Assembly: GCA_023055425.1 (NCBI GenBank)
Contig: JALGPY010000005.1
Location: 7,899,501 to 7,963,500 of the forward strand
From: Linanthus parryae
Taxonomy: Eukaryota > Streptophyta > Magnoliopsida > Ericales > Polemoniaceae
Direction of reading: 5' to 3'
Length of the DNA stretch: 64,000 nucleotides
Shown piece after piece: positions 1 through 11,351 of the stretch (within the stretch, counting starts at the first letter, position 1; each line of letters opens with the position of its first letter). Made by a program: the position numbers and the translations under genes. The notes beneath the pieces are model-generated. The model worked only from the letters and a program-made list of their open reading frames with translations, did no database searches and had not been told where the DNA came from.

Positions 1-20
1 TCACACATGTTCTTTACTAG

Positions 21-1282
21 GTCATCAACCATGGAGTACCAGAAAACTTAATGGATGACACAAGGCAATTGTACAAGGAATTCTTTGAATTGCCTGCAGA
101 AGATAAAGCAAAGTTTTATTCAGATGACCTGAGTAAGGGATGCAGGCTCTACAGTGGTAATTTAAACATATCTGAAGAGAGGACCAAGGCCTGGAGGGAC
201 ACTCTGCAACATCCTTGTTACCCTGTAGAGGATCATATCCAATCGTGGCCTGAAATACCAACTAATTACAGGTAGCTTATGAAATCTAATTAAATGTGAG
301 AAGAACACGCTGGTTTGTGATTTAGATAACTTGTTAAACTTAAATTTTGTAGAGAGGTAATTGGAGCATACGCAGTGAAAACCAGAGAATTGGGATTGAA
401 GATTTTGGACCTGATCTGCGAAGGACTGGGAATTGAAATGGGCTACTTCGAACATGAGTTGAGCAAAATCCAGGGGATAGCTGTCAATCACTATCCGCCG
501 TGTCCAAACCCAAGTTTGACAATAGGCATACCAAGCCACTGTGACCCCAACCTCTTGACCATACTTCAACAAGAAGTGTATGGCCTTCAGATCTTAAAGG
601 ATGATAAATGGATCGGTGTGAAACCTATTCCCCATGCATTCGTGATCGGCGTATCCCTCCAATTAGAGGTTAAGTCGTGCCTTTTGGCTCAGCCCAACAC
701 TAATTTCCCATGCAGTTTCTGTCATTGTGTTGAGAGCTTCATGCAGATGCTAAAAGTATAATCACGTCACAAACTGCTTTTAATCACCAAAGTGAAGTCA
801 TACACCACCAATTCAAGTTTTTGGAATTCGTTTATACTTTATAACTATTTTCTCTAGAGTAAAATGTCTAGCTACTTTTTGGCAGTAAGAACATAGAGTG
901 ACCCACAAAATATCAACTGGTGGTTTGGTTATAGCGTTATTTAACAAACTCCCTGAAAAGACTAGCATGTCAATAAGCTTTGCTGATGCTGTCTATGTTT
1001 TGACTTGGCTTTCAATTTGTGCAGGTTGTCAGTAACGGGAAGCTAAAAAGTGCTCACCACCGAGGAGTCACAAATGCAGATGTTGCTCGGACGTCAATAA
1101 TCAGTGGCCTTGCTCCAACTATGGAATGCATCATAGAGCCTGCAAAAGGGCTCGCTACAGAAAATGACCCTCCGAAATTCAAAGCCTACAAGTACAAAGA
1201 GTTCATAGATAGTTATATGAATAAGATCAATAGACGTGACACTGATGAGCCTAGGGTCACATTGGAACTCTTCAAGCTCTAA
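21..1282 (+). CDS. 2-oxoglutarate/Fe(II) dioxygenase copy 1 (H6H-like), 5' partial: exons 2-4
   Basis: Predicted soluble 2OG/Fe(II)-dependent oxygenase of specialised metabolism (DOXC class; hyoscyamine 6-dioxygenase is the named family that fits best). Exons: 21-271, 353-668, 1025-1282; exon 1 lies left of the window. Introns are GT-AG and exon lengths (251, 316, 258 nt) equal those of the three complete copies, so numbering follows their 341 residues. Seen: the HYPPCPNP motif, iron ligands in SHCDPN (His213, Asp215), the third ligand His268 in AHHRG, and the 2OG-binding Arg278-Thr-Ser280. The C-terminal half carries IEPAKG and YKYKEF, similar in kind to the H6H tail. No stop or frameshift is visible in the three exons. 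Substrate cannot be deduced. Alternative: another DOXC oxidase, such as an IDS-type or flavonoid-related enzyme. Confidence 0.9.
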
Positions 1283-2254
1283 GCTCGGTTTACTGTGGGA
1301 TAATAGTTGCATATCTGTAACACTGATGGAATAAAGGTGAGAGAGAATTGATGGAACACACACCATACTGTTCAAGAATATATGAATCTTGTATGTGCCT
1401 GTACTTACATAGAAATGGAAAAGCTAAATTTGTAAGTACCCTCATATTGTAAACCAAAAAACTCAAATGATTGATCGGTATTAGACTTCTTTGTCCCTTT
1501 GGGGGAACAAAAACTCCTTTTACCTACAAGAACGATGGTCAGACAAGAGAACTTCCCTGTACAATAATTCTAAAGTTAATCTGAAAAAACTGTGGTTTTT
1601 TATTAGACTGGAAAGACTGAGCACAGCTTAAGCATTATCAACTAATATGAGCAAGGCATTTAACCCTAACGGTTTGTTGGCACCTAGAAAATGTCACTTT
1701 GAAGGTTGTGGATGGTTGTCGGTTGATACAGAGGGTCAAAACTTGCAGGCTGCCCCATCTGTTGGTTCATGAAATGTCAATTTTGTAGTCAGTCACCAAT
1801 ATAGGTTTAATCCGAACATCAACTTTGCATTACAGTCTTCAAAGATGAAATGACAGTAATTTAGTTAAAATGAACTGAAGTTAGGAGGTTTAATCAAAGT
1901 TGTTAGAACACACCAATTCATGGCTGGCGAATCACACCCAAACCAATAACTTAAATTACAGCAAAGATATGTTGCTTGTTACTATCGGAATAAATGTTTT
2001 AGCTGATTTTTTACCCACCAGTCTTCCTGCATCATTAACATGGGCTACATTGTTGCTAAACACTTTCCTGTATAAATTATAAAGTTGAGATCTCTTTCTT
2101 TCTCTGCGTCTCTCTTTATCTCCTTCAGATTTCAAGCCTTTACGGTGTGTTTACATTAGCTGCATTACTTTGCTGATCTACAAGTTCAGTATATACACAT
2201 GTCCAAATAAATACACTCTCGTTCCTAATCCCCCTCCCCAACACTCTAAATCAG
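1283..2254. other. spacer of array unit 1, with promoter remnant of the degenerate paralogue
   Basis: No gene is seen. The stretch aligns by eye with 12908-14254 and 24106-25458. Near 2070-2085 there is a TATA-like CTGTATAAATTATAAAG followed by a CT-rich leader, also present at about 13715 and 24915, which looks like the old promoter of the pseudogene. Unlike units 2 and 4, no pseudogene exon 1 follows: the sequence jumps from the leader at about 2180 to the region just before exon 2. Confidence 0.5.
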
Positions 2255-2578
2255 GAGATTAACCATGGATTTGCCAAACATGGGTATGTCATGAACTCAT
2301 GTGAGAATCCTAATGTAACAACGCGAGCAGATTACTGTCCCAGCAACTTCTTTATCCGTACCACCGGATAAAAATGCTTAAGCCTTGAAGGTGCTAGTAG
2401 TAATCCACAAGGTTTACCATATACCAGATGTCGACAGGATATTACAAACATCTAATCCACAATATCTCGATGTGGGACGGGACATTACACCTAATCCTAA
2501 TAAAAAAGCTCCAATCTACAATACAACAAGTGGAAAGGAACAAAATTACTAAACACAGGCTGTAATCAAGTTTATCAC

Positions 2579-3720
2579 TTTTACACCTTATGTAACGAAG
2601 AAGGCCTTTAATCAAACACTTGGTGGGCAAACTTCATGAACATATATTCAATGTGACTGAACCATCATTACTGATAAATGCTTAGAAGAAACGAGAAAGG
2701 ATTGGAGCGTCGACTTACTGTTGCAGAGAAGGATCAAAACATTTAGGCCAACTCTAGATGCTGCTTCATCGAGTTAATGGGTGTCCATACTCCATATACA
2801 CCACCGAGAGGGGTTTGATAAAAAACGCATTGCTTTTCTTCATGTTTTTCTTCTCTCAGTTGGTTTGGAACCGGAAGATGTGGGAGTGACGACGGCCAAC
2901 ACCATCTCTGTCGCCGGAAAGAGCCATACGCCGCCGTTGTACCGGCTGTAGGCCACGGCTAGGCTCCCCAGTATGGTTGGGCTATACCTGGACTAACGTT
3001 ATGAAGCCCAAGCTCTTCTGGGCTTTCTCTAACTCCCCAATCGTATGGCCCCACTAATGTTAAGACACACTGGTCCTTAATTGGTCTCGGATCCATTTAG
3101 TTGAAGCATTTTTTTTTGTTATAAATGTTTTGCCGTCAACCAGGACCGACCCCGAGACCTCACTACCACCTGAGCTACCACCCAAGCTGCTAACTTGCAG
3201 CAATTTCAGTTGCAGAAACCCGCCCCAAACCGCCTCGTTATCCCTTTTACACCTTATGTAACGAAGAAGACCTTTAATCAAACACTTGGTGGATAACCTT
3301 CATGAACATATTCAATGCGACTGAACCATGACCGAGAAATGCATAGAAGAAACGAGAAAGGATTAGAGGGGCAACTTACTGTTGCAGAGATGAGGGATCA
3401 AAACATTTAGGTCCACTCTATACGCTGCTTCATCAAGTTTATGGATTTACATAGTCACCACCGAGAGGGGTTTGATCAAAAATACATTGCATTCTTTATG
3501 TTTTGCGTTGGTACGAAACCAGAAAATGTGGGAGTGAAGACAGCCAACGCCATCTCTCTCCCCCGATACAGCCATACGCCACCGTTATACCCGCCATACG
3601 CCTCTACGGCTTAGTGCTCCCAGAGTGGTTGGGCTAAACCTAGACTAACGTGAGGAAGCCCAAGCTTTTCTGGGCTTTGTCAATTCCCTATCGTATGGCT
3701 CCACAATTTACAGATCCATT
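2579..3720. repeat. spacer segment duplicated within unit 1
   Basis: The sequence starting CTTTTACACCTTATGTAACG at about 2579 recurs at about 3243. Both copies run roughly 480 bp, through the TTGGGCT...GGGCTTTCTC/GGGCTTTGTC end, so unit 1 has two diverged copies where units 2-4 have one (about 14420-14920, 20140-20610, 25620-25960). On the - strand a short conserved reading begins with ATG GCG/GTG TTG GC and runs about 20 codons to a stop; I do not recognise it. Confidence 0.6.
3105..3190 (-). repeat. tRNA-derived SINE-like fragment
   Basis: Reading the - strand: GTGGTAGCTCAGGTGGTAG (A-box-like), then GAGGTCTCGGGGTCGGTCC (decayed B box) and GGTTGACG. This is the same block seen at 25983, 34474, 53405, 61215 and 63090. 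It lies between the two copies of the duplicated spacer. Confidence 0.45.
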
Positions 3721-4092
3721 ATGTAAAATCAAGAACTTTTCTTCATAGACACACTGGTCTTTAATCGGTGGCAGATCTATTATAGTTGCCATTATCATTC
3801 TCAGTGATCTCCAAATACATCATTTCCATGTGCATAATTGAACTTTCGATATATAACACTCATGCAGTAATGATTGATGACAGTGCTATAACTGCACTAT
3901 AAGCGTTAACACTATACAGTGCTATCAACTCAAGCAACAAGTCTTCTCTCAGCTTAACACTATACACGCTTCCAAAACTGTGGAAAGGTATTCTTCCACG
4001 GGATTTTTTTTTTTTTGTACAAAAGAGTGCAAAAGCACTAAACAACCATTCTAACTGAACTAACACCTAACATATCATCTTCTAGCTGTCCT

Positions 4093-7000
4093 CTACAAAA
4101 CAGAGGTGGCATGCAGCAGATATCTATTCTGTGGATCACCTTGGCAGAATTTGGCTAGCAGATCAGCCACTTTGTTCTCTTCTCTCCAGATCTTCCTCAA
4201 TGTAGTCCTTGTTTCAGCAACAAGTTGCTTAGCAGTGACAATGAAGCTCCATGTAGCAGAATGAAGGTCTCGAGTTACCAATTTCCAAGCATCACCAGAG
4301 TCTGTCTCCAAAATAGCATTAACAATACCCATTTGCTTAATCAAAAGAAGACCTTCAAGAATAGCTAACACTTCACCAACAAGAATGGAGTTCTCCAATA
4401 CACATTTTTGATAACCCCATAGCCATTCACCCTTGGAGTTTCTGCAAACCACCCCTAGAGCCAGCACAGAAGAGCTCAACATTGTACAATCCACATTAAT
4501 TTTCTGAGTTCCATCTCGAGGTTTAGACCAAGATAGCAGAATAGGTCTTTGCACAATAGCAGCAGGATTAAGTTTCAGAGCATTATAAATTGACAAGGCT
4601 TTCTGCAGAATTCTATCTCCATCAAGATTAGGGGGGCTCTTTTTAGAAGCATCATCCTCATGCACCCATTTGTTATGAGTGAACCAAATTTCAGATAAGG
4701 CAGTCAGAAAAATACAGGACCATGGCAGGTCACCATGCCTGACACCACCACCATCAATCAAATTAGCATTTAACCATTCCTCAATAGAAGCAGCAAAGAA
4801 GGTATGCCAATTTTTTTGAGGAATCAATTGCTTCCACAAACTAGAAACCCAACCACAATCTCTAGTAGCATGCAAAGTGTCTTCAGTAACATGATGGCAT
4901 AAAAGACAAGAAGCAGAATCAATTATACCTCTTTTTGCCTTGAGAGCTCGTGTGCATAGCTTGTCATGTCCCACAATCCAGAGTAAAGTCTTCCATCTCT
5001 GATAGCCCTTTGTCTTCCAAATAGTCTTCCACAACTTTGGAGTAGTACCTCCATTTTCATGGTTTCTAATAATTGCATAAGCAGAAGCTACTGAGTAAAA
5101 CCCTGAAGCAGAGGCTCTCCAAATGAAACTGTCCTCCTCCTCAGAGTCAGGGTAGATGTTAATAAGCTTAATTACATCAACAACAACCAAAGGCAACACA
5201 GTTTCAAACTCATGTAATTTCCAGCCAAGATTAGAATCCCAATAGTCCCACACAGTAGCCAAAAGAGTGTCCTCACTAATAGGGGCAGTAACCAAGTCAC
5301 ATAAAGAGAAATTACCTGCCCATTTATCCACCCAAAAAAGAGTTTTCTTTCCATTAATAGGGTGCTTCCCTGCCCCAGAAACTCAGAAATAGCTGCTTCC
5401 AAACCCTAGAGTGATGAGCTTTAGGAGATTGAAAGCCATACTTTAGTCTCATAATCTGAGACCACAAAGCATTATTATCACTAAGAACCCTCCAAGCAGC
5501 TTTCCCCATCATGGCTAGATTAAAGCTAGCCAAATGTTTCAACCCCAGACCACCACTAGCTTTAGGACTTCTCACTAGATCCCAATTAACCAAATGAATT
5601 CTGTCTTTGGTTGAATTTCCACCCCAAATGAATCTGCAACAGGCTTGATCCATCTCTTTAATGATGGATTTGGGGAGTAAGGTGGTTTGCATTGCATAAG
5701 AAGGCAATGCTTGCAGTACAGCTTGAGTTAAGGTAACTCTCCCAGCCATGGATAATTGGGAAGCTTCCCAACCAGACAATCTAGCTTTCACTCTATCCAC
5801 CAAAAACTGAAAGTTAGTTCTTGAGCATTTTCTGTGGATAATAGGCATTCCCAGGTGTAATCCCAGATCTTTGGTCAACTTGACCCCAATAATGTCACTT
5901 AAATTTCTAGCTTGTTGCAAAGAAAGGCAAGGAGCAACATACAAGCTAGACTTGTCAAAGTTAACTGATTGTCCTGATTCTTCACAAAACTCAGTGAGTA
6001 CACTCCTCATAACTTTTAATTGTCTAGCAGTACCTTCTCCAAAGAGGATAAGGTCATCTGCAAAGAAAAGGTGAGTAATAGCAGGACCATTTCTGGCACA
6101 TTTAATGCCCTTCCATTTCTTTGCAACCACAGCTTTCTGGATTTTCTGGGCCAATAACTCCATGGTAAGCGAAAACAAGTAGGGATGAAATTCTTCAGTC
6201 TGACCTCCATTCCAAAGAATTTTAAAAGCATTTGTCTTCACAGAATCCATAATGAGGCTAATCCAGTTGGAAGGGAGGTTAATGTGGTGAAGGATTTCTT
6301 CAAGTACACACCACTTAACCCTATCATAAGCCTTAACTAGATCAACTTTAATAGCAACCCCACCCCTCCTACTCTTCATACCATTGATACTATGAAACAC
6401 TTCTTGGACAAGAAGCACATTATCACTAATGTGCCTTCCAGGGAGGAAGCTAAACTGTCCAGGATGGATGATCTTCTGAAAGAGAGGCCTCAATCTGTGA
6501 GTAAGAACTTTAGTTACAATTTTTAGAGTAACATTACAGAGGCTTATTGGTCTCAAATCACTAAATGTGGATGGATGATCCACTTTAGGAATAAGCACCA
6601 ATAAAGTCTTGTTGATGTTAGGAGGGAGTTGTCCTGAACTTAGAGCAGTTTTGACCATGTCAACAATAGATTGGCTGACAGTACCCCAATTCTTTTGGTA
6701 AAATACAGCAGGTACCCCATCAGGACCTGGACTCTTGAAACTGCCCATGTCCTGAACCACTTTAAACACCTCAATAGCAGTAATATCTTGTTGCAAGAGC
6801 TCCCTGTCCTCAGCAGATAACACAGCTCCATTCCAATTACCCACACCCAAAAGAGGAGTAGGGTCAGAATAAACTGCTTTGAAGTGATTTACCACTTCAG
6901 TTTGAAGAATGCTAGTATCATCACACCATTCACCACTAGCAAGCTTCATTTGGGTAAACCTGTTACTCTTCCTCTTAATCACAGTAGTGAGATGAAAATA

Positions 7001-8080
7001 AGAAGTGTTTCTATCCCCCAACAAAAGCTTACTTACTTTAGCTTTTTGAAACCAAAACAGCTCATCTTGAGCTAGAACAATATTTAACTGCTCTTGAAGT
7101 TGGAACTCCAAATCTTCAAGATAAGGATTATGCTTTAGAGCAAGAGAGTTCTGAATACCAAGAAGCCTAGCCATCAAATGCCTCTTCTTGTGAAATATAT
7201 TACCAAAAACTGTAAGATTCCAGTTTTTAGCTGCATTGACCATAGTAGTGACAGCAGTATCAATAGCCACATTCTGCTGCCAATTAGCTTTAACCATCTC
7301 ATAGAAACTATCTTAAATAAACCAAGCAAGTTCCATACGAAATGGTTTTTGACTAGGAATAGGGGGACAGAGCCCATTAGTATCAATTAAGATTGGGTGA
7401 TGGTCAGAATTGATTCTAACCAAGTGTTTGACAGCAGCATTAGGAAAGAGAAGTCTCCAAGAGGCATTGCATAATGCCTTGTCAATTCTCTGCCTAATCT
7501 TCTTCATCAAGGGTCTTGAATTAGACCATGTGAATGCTGGCCCATCAAAACCCAGATCTTGCAGATAACAGTCATCCATAAATTCTACCATTCTACTGCA
7601 ACTTTTAGCATTAACTTTCCTGCCACCACTTTTCTCAGCTGCAGAGGCAACTTGGTTAAAGTCACCTGCTATTAGCCAAGGCAAAGAGTGGCTTCGAGCA
7701 ATGTCCACTAAATAATCCCACAACTCTTGCCTAGAGAGAGGGGAAGGACTAGCATAAATGGCCGAGAAAAGCCAAGTATCATTATTAATTTTCTTAATAA
7801 AACCAGTAATAGATTGAGAAGTTGCAGAAACTACCTCAACTTCAACTTCAACTTCACAGCTGTTCCAGAACAGCCAAAGGCCACCAGAAAACCCCTGAGC
7901 TTCAACAATCTTGAATTGATCAAAATTAGAACCCCTGCATATAGAGGACGCCAGATTCCCAGCCACACGAGGCTCAACAATAACTAAAATTTCAGGAGAA
8001 TGAAGTCTGCAAAGCTCCAATAATGAGCGACGAGTCTCTACATTACCTATGCCCCTGCAATTCCAGGTGATGATCTTCAT
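4093..8080 (-). pseudogene. LINE-1a ORF2: endonuclease, reverse transcriptase, RNase H (broken)
   Basis: ORF2 begins at ATG 8080 with MKIITWNCRG, the start of an APE-type endonuclease; GDFNQV and SDHHPI motifs follow. A TAA at 7315-7313 interrupts the frame at the endonuclease/RT junction, and the same frame continues to 5354. The reverse transcriptase shows SPGPDGVPAVFY, LRPISLCN, the DLVKAYDRV catalytic block and FADDLILF, but the block that normally carries RGxRQGDPLSP is missing: HP joins directly to YLF near 6181. Two frame changes occur between about 5410 and 5331. The last part (from 5331) has a CX2C...H zf-RVT region and an RNase H domain with VDC, GEVLAILEG and ETDS. Non-functional. 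Confidence 0.9.
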
Positions 8081-8087
8081 AGAGAAG

Positions 8088-9773
8088 CTACTGAGAGGTG
8101 AACCCATCAACTGGTTCAGGTCCTCCCCCGCCGGCAATTGCGTCCCTCTGCTCTCCTCTATCAACTGGAAAAGCATGCGAGTTCGCAGGGGTAGCGAGTA
8201 AGTCATTTCCATTGACCAAAGTGGATCGATGTGGGGACTGTAAAATCTTTGAAGGCTGAATTCCACTCTTGGCACCCATGGATGAACCAAAGTTAAATAC
8301 GGCCGAACCCACTCCGGGTTTACTAGCAGAGTTACTTCGTCTCTGATAAGCTGTGATTGCTGGGGAATCAACGCCATTCTTCTCTGGCTCCGACCTCGAA
8401 TTCCCACGGTTTTGATCGAGATTTGAGAGAGGACGACGACCTTTAGGGTTTCCATCCCCAATTTTATTGACCGGGCCTTTCCCTTTCGGGTGCTTACCCG
8501 AATTCCCTTTATCCAATGGGCCGGGCCCAACTCCTGTCTCAAACCCAAGAGGCTTCCCCAAATTTAAGTGAGCCATTGGGCCTTCCATACTCGGCCCAAC
8601 CCCATCTTGAGCTAATACATCAAAACGAGACCCTAACCGAATACCCGGACTGGTACTGTCCATTGACTTGGTACTCCGCCCCGGTGACCTATTCGGACCC
8701 TTACCCGAACCGTCTGCTGAAGCACCAATCGGATCCCCAATCTTATTCGGAGCCTTCTTCTTCCCCTTTGCCCTGTATTGTGCAATCATCCACATACCGT
8801 ACACCGCCGGCGGTTTTTCCGGCGAATGCACAGCAGCATCTGCCATTGTTTCAACGCCTGAGGTCATATCCTCCACCACCGGAGCAGGATTAAGCCGGGG
8901 ACAGCTCTCTCGCCGATGACCGAATACACCACATTCGAAGTAGATCTTCCCAAGCCCTTCGTATTCAACGGGAATTTTCTTCCCATTAAGCACAACCGCC
9001 GGAATCAAACTTTTCGTCAGATCAATTTCAACACAGATCCTCGCATAGTGCCCCCTTGCCGCTGCAACAGTTGCCAGATCTACCTTAACCAAAACTCCAA
9101 ACGCCTTAGCCACATCCTTCAAGGCGTCCTCGTCAAAGTATTCAACCGGCAATCCTCGAAGCCGAATCCAGATCGGCGTAGTTTGAACTGTATCAGAGTA
9201 TGGATCAAAGTGGGGAATCCATTTCTGGACCGTGATGTAGCTTCCCTGAATCATCCACGGTCCTCCCAAAAGGACTCGATCGTAATCCGCCTTACAGTAG
9301 AATCGCACAATGAAATACCTGTTTTCGACATCAGTGAGTTCGAATCCTCGCTGCAAACACCATTGAGCCTTCAATCGGTCCGCAACGACTCTGTACTCCG
9401 GTGCCTTCCCCAAAATATGAAGAATCAAGGCTCTCCGCCATGGCTTATGCAGTTTCTGAAGCGTTCGACCGCCAATACGGATCGCGATCTGGCCATCTGC
9501 CATCACCTCCGTCGAGGTTTCCATCTGTTCCATCGGCTCTTCATCAGAGGACATCTCATCTTCCCCGGTGTAGATGTCGATTGGTGCTCTCTGTAACGTA
9601 GCAGAGAACGACCGGTTACCCTCCATCTCTGCCTCCATCGAGGTAGATCCAGGGCTATTCACAAATCGGCGCTTGAAATTGCGCTGACTGCAATGGAGAT
9701 TACCATCTCCATCGAGATCAGAGACGGTAGCAAAGGGAGAAAACGAAGCGGTTGCCGGAGTTTCACAATTCAT
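8088..9773 (-). CDS. LINE-1a ORF1: DUF4283 / zinc-knuckle nucleic-acid-binding protein
   Basis: Uninterrupted 561-residue frame, the gag-like RNA chaperone of plant L1 elements that packages the element's RNA. A DUF4283-type domain occupies about residues 95-245, with GGPWMIQGSYITVQKW and WIRLRGLPVEYFDEDAL as recognisable blocks. A CX2CX4HX4C knuckle is expected near residues 277-290, but the sequence reads YFECGVFGHRRESC: the first cysteine is a tyrosine, so zinc binding is probably impaired. The C-terminal half is low complexity and rich in Gly, Ser, Pro and basic residues. It ends 7 nt before the ORF2 ATG. Confidence 0.85.
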   Translation of the reverse strand: MNCETPATASFSPFATVSDLDGDGNLHCSQRNFKRRFVNSPGSTSMEAEMEGNRSFSATLQRAPIDIYTGEDEMSSDEEPMEQMETSTEVMADGQIAIRIGGRTLQKLHKPWRRALILHILGKAPEYRVVADRLKAQWCLQRGFELTDVENRYFIVRFYCKADYDRVLLGGPWMIQGSYITVQKWIPHFDPYSDTVQTTPIWIRLRGLPVEYFDEDALKDVAKAFGVLVKVDLATVAAARGHYARICVEIDLTKSLIPAVVLNGKKIPVEYEGLGKIYFECGVFGHRRESCPRLNPAPVVEDMTSGVETMADAAVHSPEKPPAVYGMWMIAQYRAKGKKKAPNKIGDPIGASADGSGKGPNRSPGRSTKSMDSTSPGIRLGSRFDVLAQDGVGPSMEGPMAHLNLGKPLGFETGVGPGPLDKGNSGKHPKGKGPVNKIGDGNPKGRRPLSNLDQNRGNSRSEPEKNGVDSPAITAYQRRSNSASKPGVGSAVFNFGSSMGAKSGIQPSKILQSPHRSTLVNGNDLLATPANSHAFPVDRGEQRDAIAGGGGPEPVDGFTSQ

Positions 9774-10875
9774 CGGAGAAAACGGTTATAGAGAGAGAAG
9801 AGAATCTAGAGAGAGAAACATTGTAACGCAGTAATATTGGAAAATATTTTTTCTTCCACGGGATTTCAGTTCTATACTATGCGAACCAATATGAATGGTG
9901 GTCAGACAAGAAAACTTCCCGTACAAGACTTCATACGGGTATATCATTACAACTTTAAGAAAATAATCCCAGTTGAACTAAGAATGCTGTAACCCTACTA
10001 GTAATGCTATTTGTTAGAATACCATTAAGTTAAAGATAATGGTAGCATGTCATTACAGAAGACCCTAAATAATATCTATTTTATGATGAGTTCTAATCTA
10101 TTTGTTGTCAACTTAATATCTGTAAACACTCAAACAAACTTTCAAAATTCTAAGATCAACACGATATCATTGGAGCCTGACCCTGTTAACAAACCTTTGG
10201 CAGAAGTTTTATAAGCTCCAGATGTTAAAGGATGAAAAATTGATTGGGGTTGAGGCCTTGAGCATATTCCTCGTGCATTTCTAGTTAACATCAAACACTT
10301 CGAGTTACATTGTCCTCTACTAAACCACTCTCCAAAAGTAGAGAGCACACGTCTATCTATATTGGGGACTCCTAAAAAAATTTATAAAGTAAAAATCTGA
10401 AATTCATGTGTCTATTTGGTAGTTACAAATTAACAAGCAAAGTGCATACAAAATGTGTTTTTTCAACAATTTGTTTTATCTAATGGAAACTCAGTTCAGC
10501 ATGACTGCAGGCTATATGCCTAATGGAAAGTTCAGAGGTACTCACCATCGAGCAGTGATCCTAATGCTGCTCGAACTTCCATTGCCACGTTTATTGGTCC
10601 ATCAGCCGGATGTGTGATCGAGCCTGCAAAAGGGCTTGTCAGCACAAATAATCCTCGGCCTTTTAAATATTTTCATTCAAGGAGATGTACACAAATAAAA
10701 ACATTAAGGGTAAAATAAAAATCTTATATATGCCAATATATAATATTACAAACAAATATTTATGAAGATACGATAGTCTCCCCAAAAGTTTATAAATTAT
10801 ATAATTACCCGTAGACGACAAGACGGGGCATTTCAATTTGTGTCAAACCTGAGGGGATCAAAGTGTCTTTTACCC

Positions 10876-10876
<1 letters not shown>

Positions 10877-10944
<68 letters not shown>
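10877..10944. repeat. (TAA)n microsatellite, unit 1
   Basis: About 68 bp of pure TAA repeat after TCTTTTACCCTA. The same locus carries the repeat in unit 2 (93 bp) and unit 3 (251 bp, compound). Confidence 0.95.
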
Positions 10945-10946
<2 letters not shown>

Positions 10947-11244
10947 GCAAGAACTGTGGCCACAAAAAAGCATTGGACTGCTTTCGTCTACAAGTTTAAT
11001 CAGTAGTATGTTCTATCAATCCAGCTCATCATTTGGTACCTTGTAACAATAAGAGATAAATTTCCATCTAGAGAGAATGAGAGATTGCTTTGCTTGTATC
11101 AAATTTGAAGAGAAATATGTAATTGGACAAAAGACCAGGCAAATGATGCATTTGCTTATTTTCTCAACGCATAAGCAACTTTCCGGCTAAACAAGATTAC
11201 TCACAAAATGAGCCAAGTTTTGGACCATCTGGATTGCTTATATC

Positions 11245-11273
11245 TTACGTCAAGCTACTAAGCCACTATAAAA
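11245..11273 (+). promoter_or_regulatory. core promoter of dioxygenase copy 2
   Basis: TATAAAA at 11267-11273, 85 bp before the ATG, and TTACGTCA at 11245-11252 (TGACG-type bZIP site on the - strand). Both are kept at the same spacing in copies 3 and 4. Confidence 0.55.
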
Positions 11274-11351
11274 CATGTTAATCAACCCCAATATCAATTC
11301 CACCTGAAAATTGTGTCCTCTGCCTATAGAAGAACGAGTATTTGCAGGAAA

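Larger units (their letters stand above)
3991..9866 (-). mobile_element. full-length plant L1 LINE (LINE-1a) with 16 bp target-site duplication
   Basis: The non-LTR retrotransposon is on the - strand; the body is 4007-9850. TTCTTCCACGGGATTT occurs at 3991-4006 and 9851-9866, a perfect 16 bp target-site duplication. The 3' end (low coordinate) has a poly(A) tail seen as a T-run at 4004-4016, preceded on the - strand by AGTGCTTTTGCACT, a 5 bp stem with a TTTT loop. The 5' leader is only 77 nt before ORF1. ORF1 and ORF2 are separated by 7 nt. The empty site is present in unit 2 (about 15212) and unit 3 (about 20866) as TTCTTCCACCGGATTTC and CTCTTCCACCGGATTTC. Confidence 0.95.
2255..10712 (+). 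pseudogene. degenerate dioxygenase paralogue, unit 1 (exon 1 missing, split by LINE)
   Basis: Remnants in gene order: an exon 2 start at 2255 after a TCAG acceptor, reading like INHGFAKHG where the live genes have INHGVPE; an exon 3 tail around 10185-10290 (like the DDKWIGVKP region of the live genes, with a stop near FLVHF); and an exon 4 at about 10510-10700 with THHRA, ARTSIA and IEPAKGL blocks but frameshifted near AGCAGTGATCC. Most of exon 2 and the first half of exon 3, including the HxD iron site, are not found. A full-length L1 LINE sits in the gap between exons 2 and 3. It cannot make a working enzyme. Confidence 0.75.

Noticed and set aside
162..572. - strand frame of 136 codons across dioxygenase copy 1 (also 11745-12197 and 17811-18092)
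   Set aside because: Antisense shadow of the live exons, repeated because the exons are repeated; no independent coding signals.
8916..9596. + strand frame of 226 codons opposite LINE-1a ORF1
   Set aside because: Shadow of the GC-rich ORF1; no domain.
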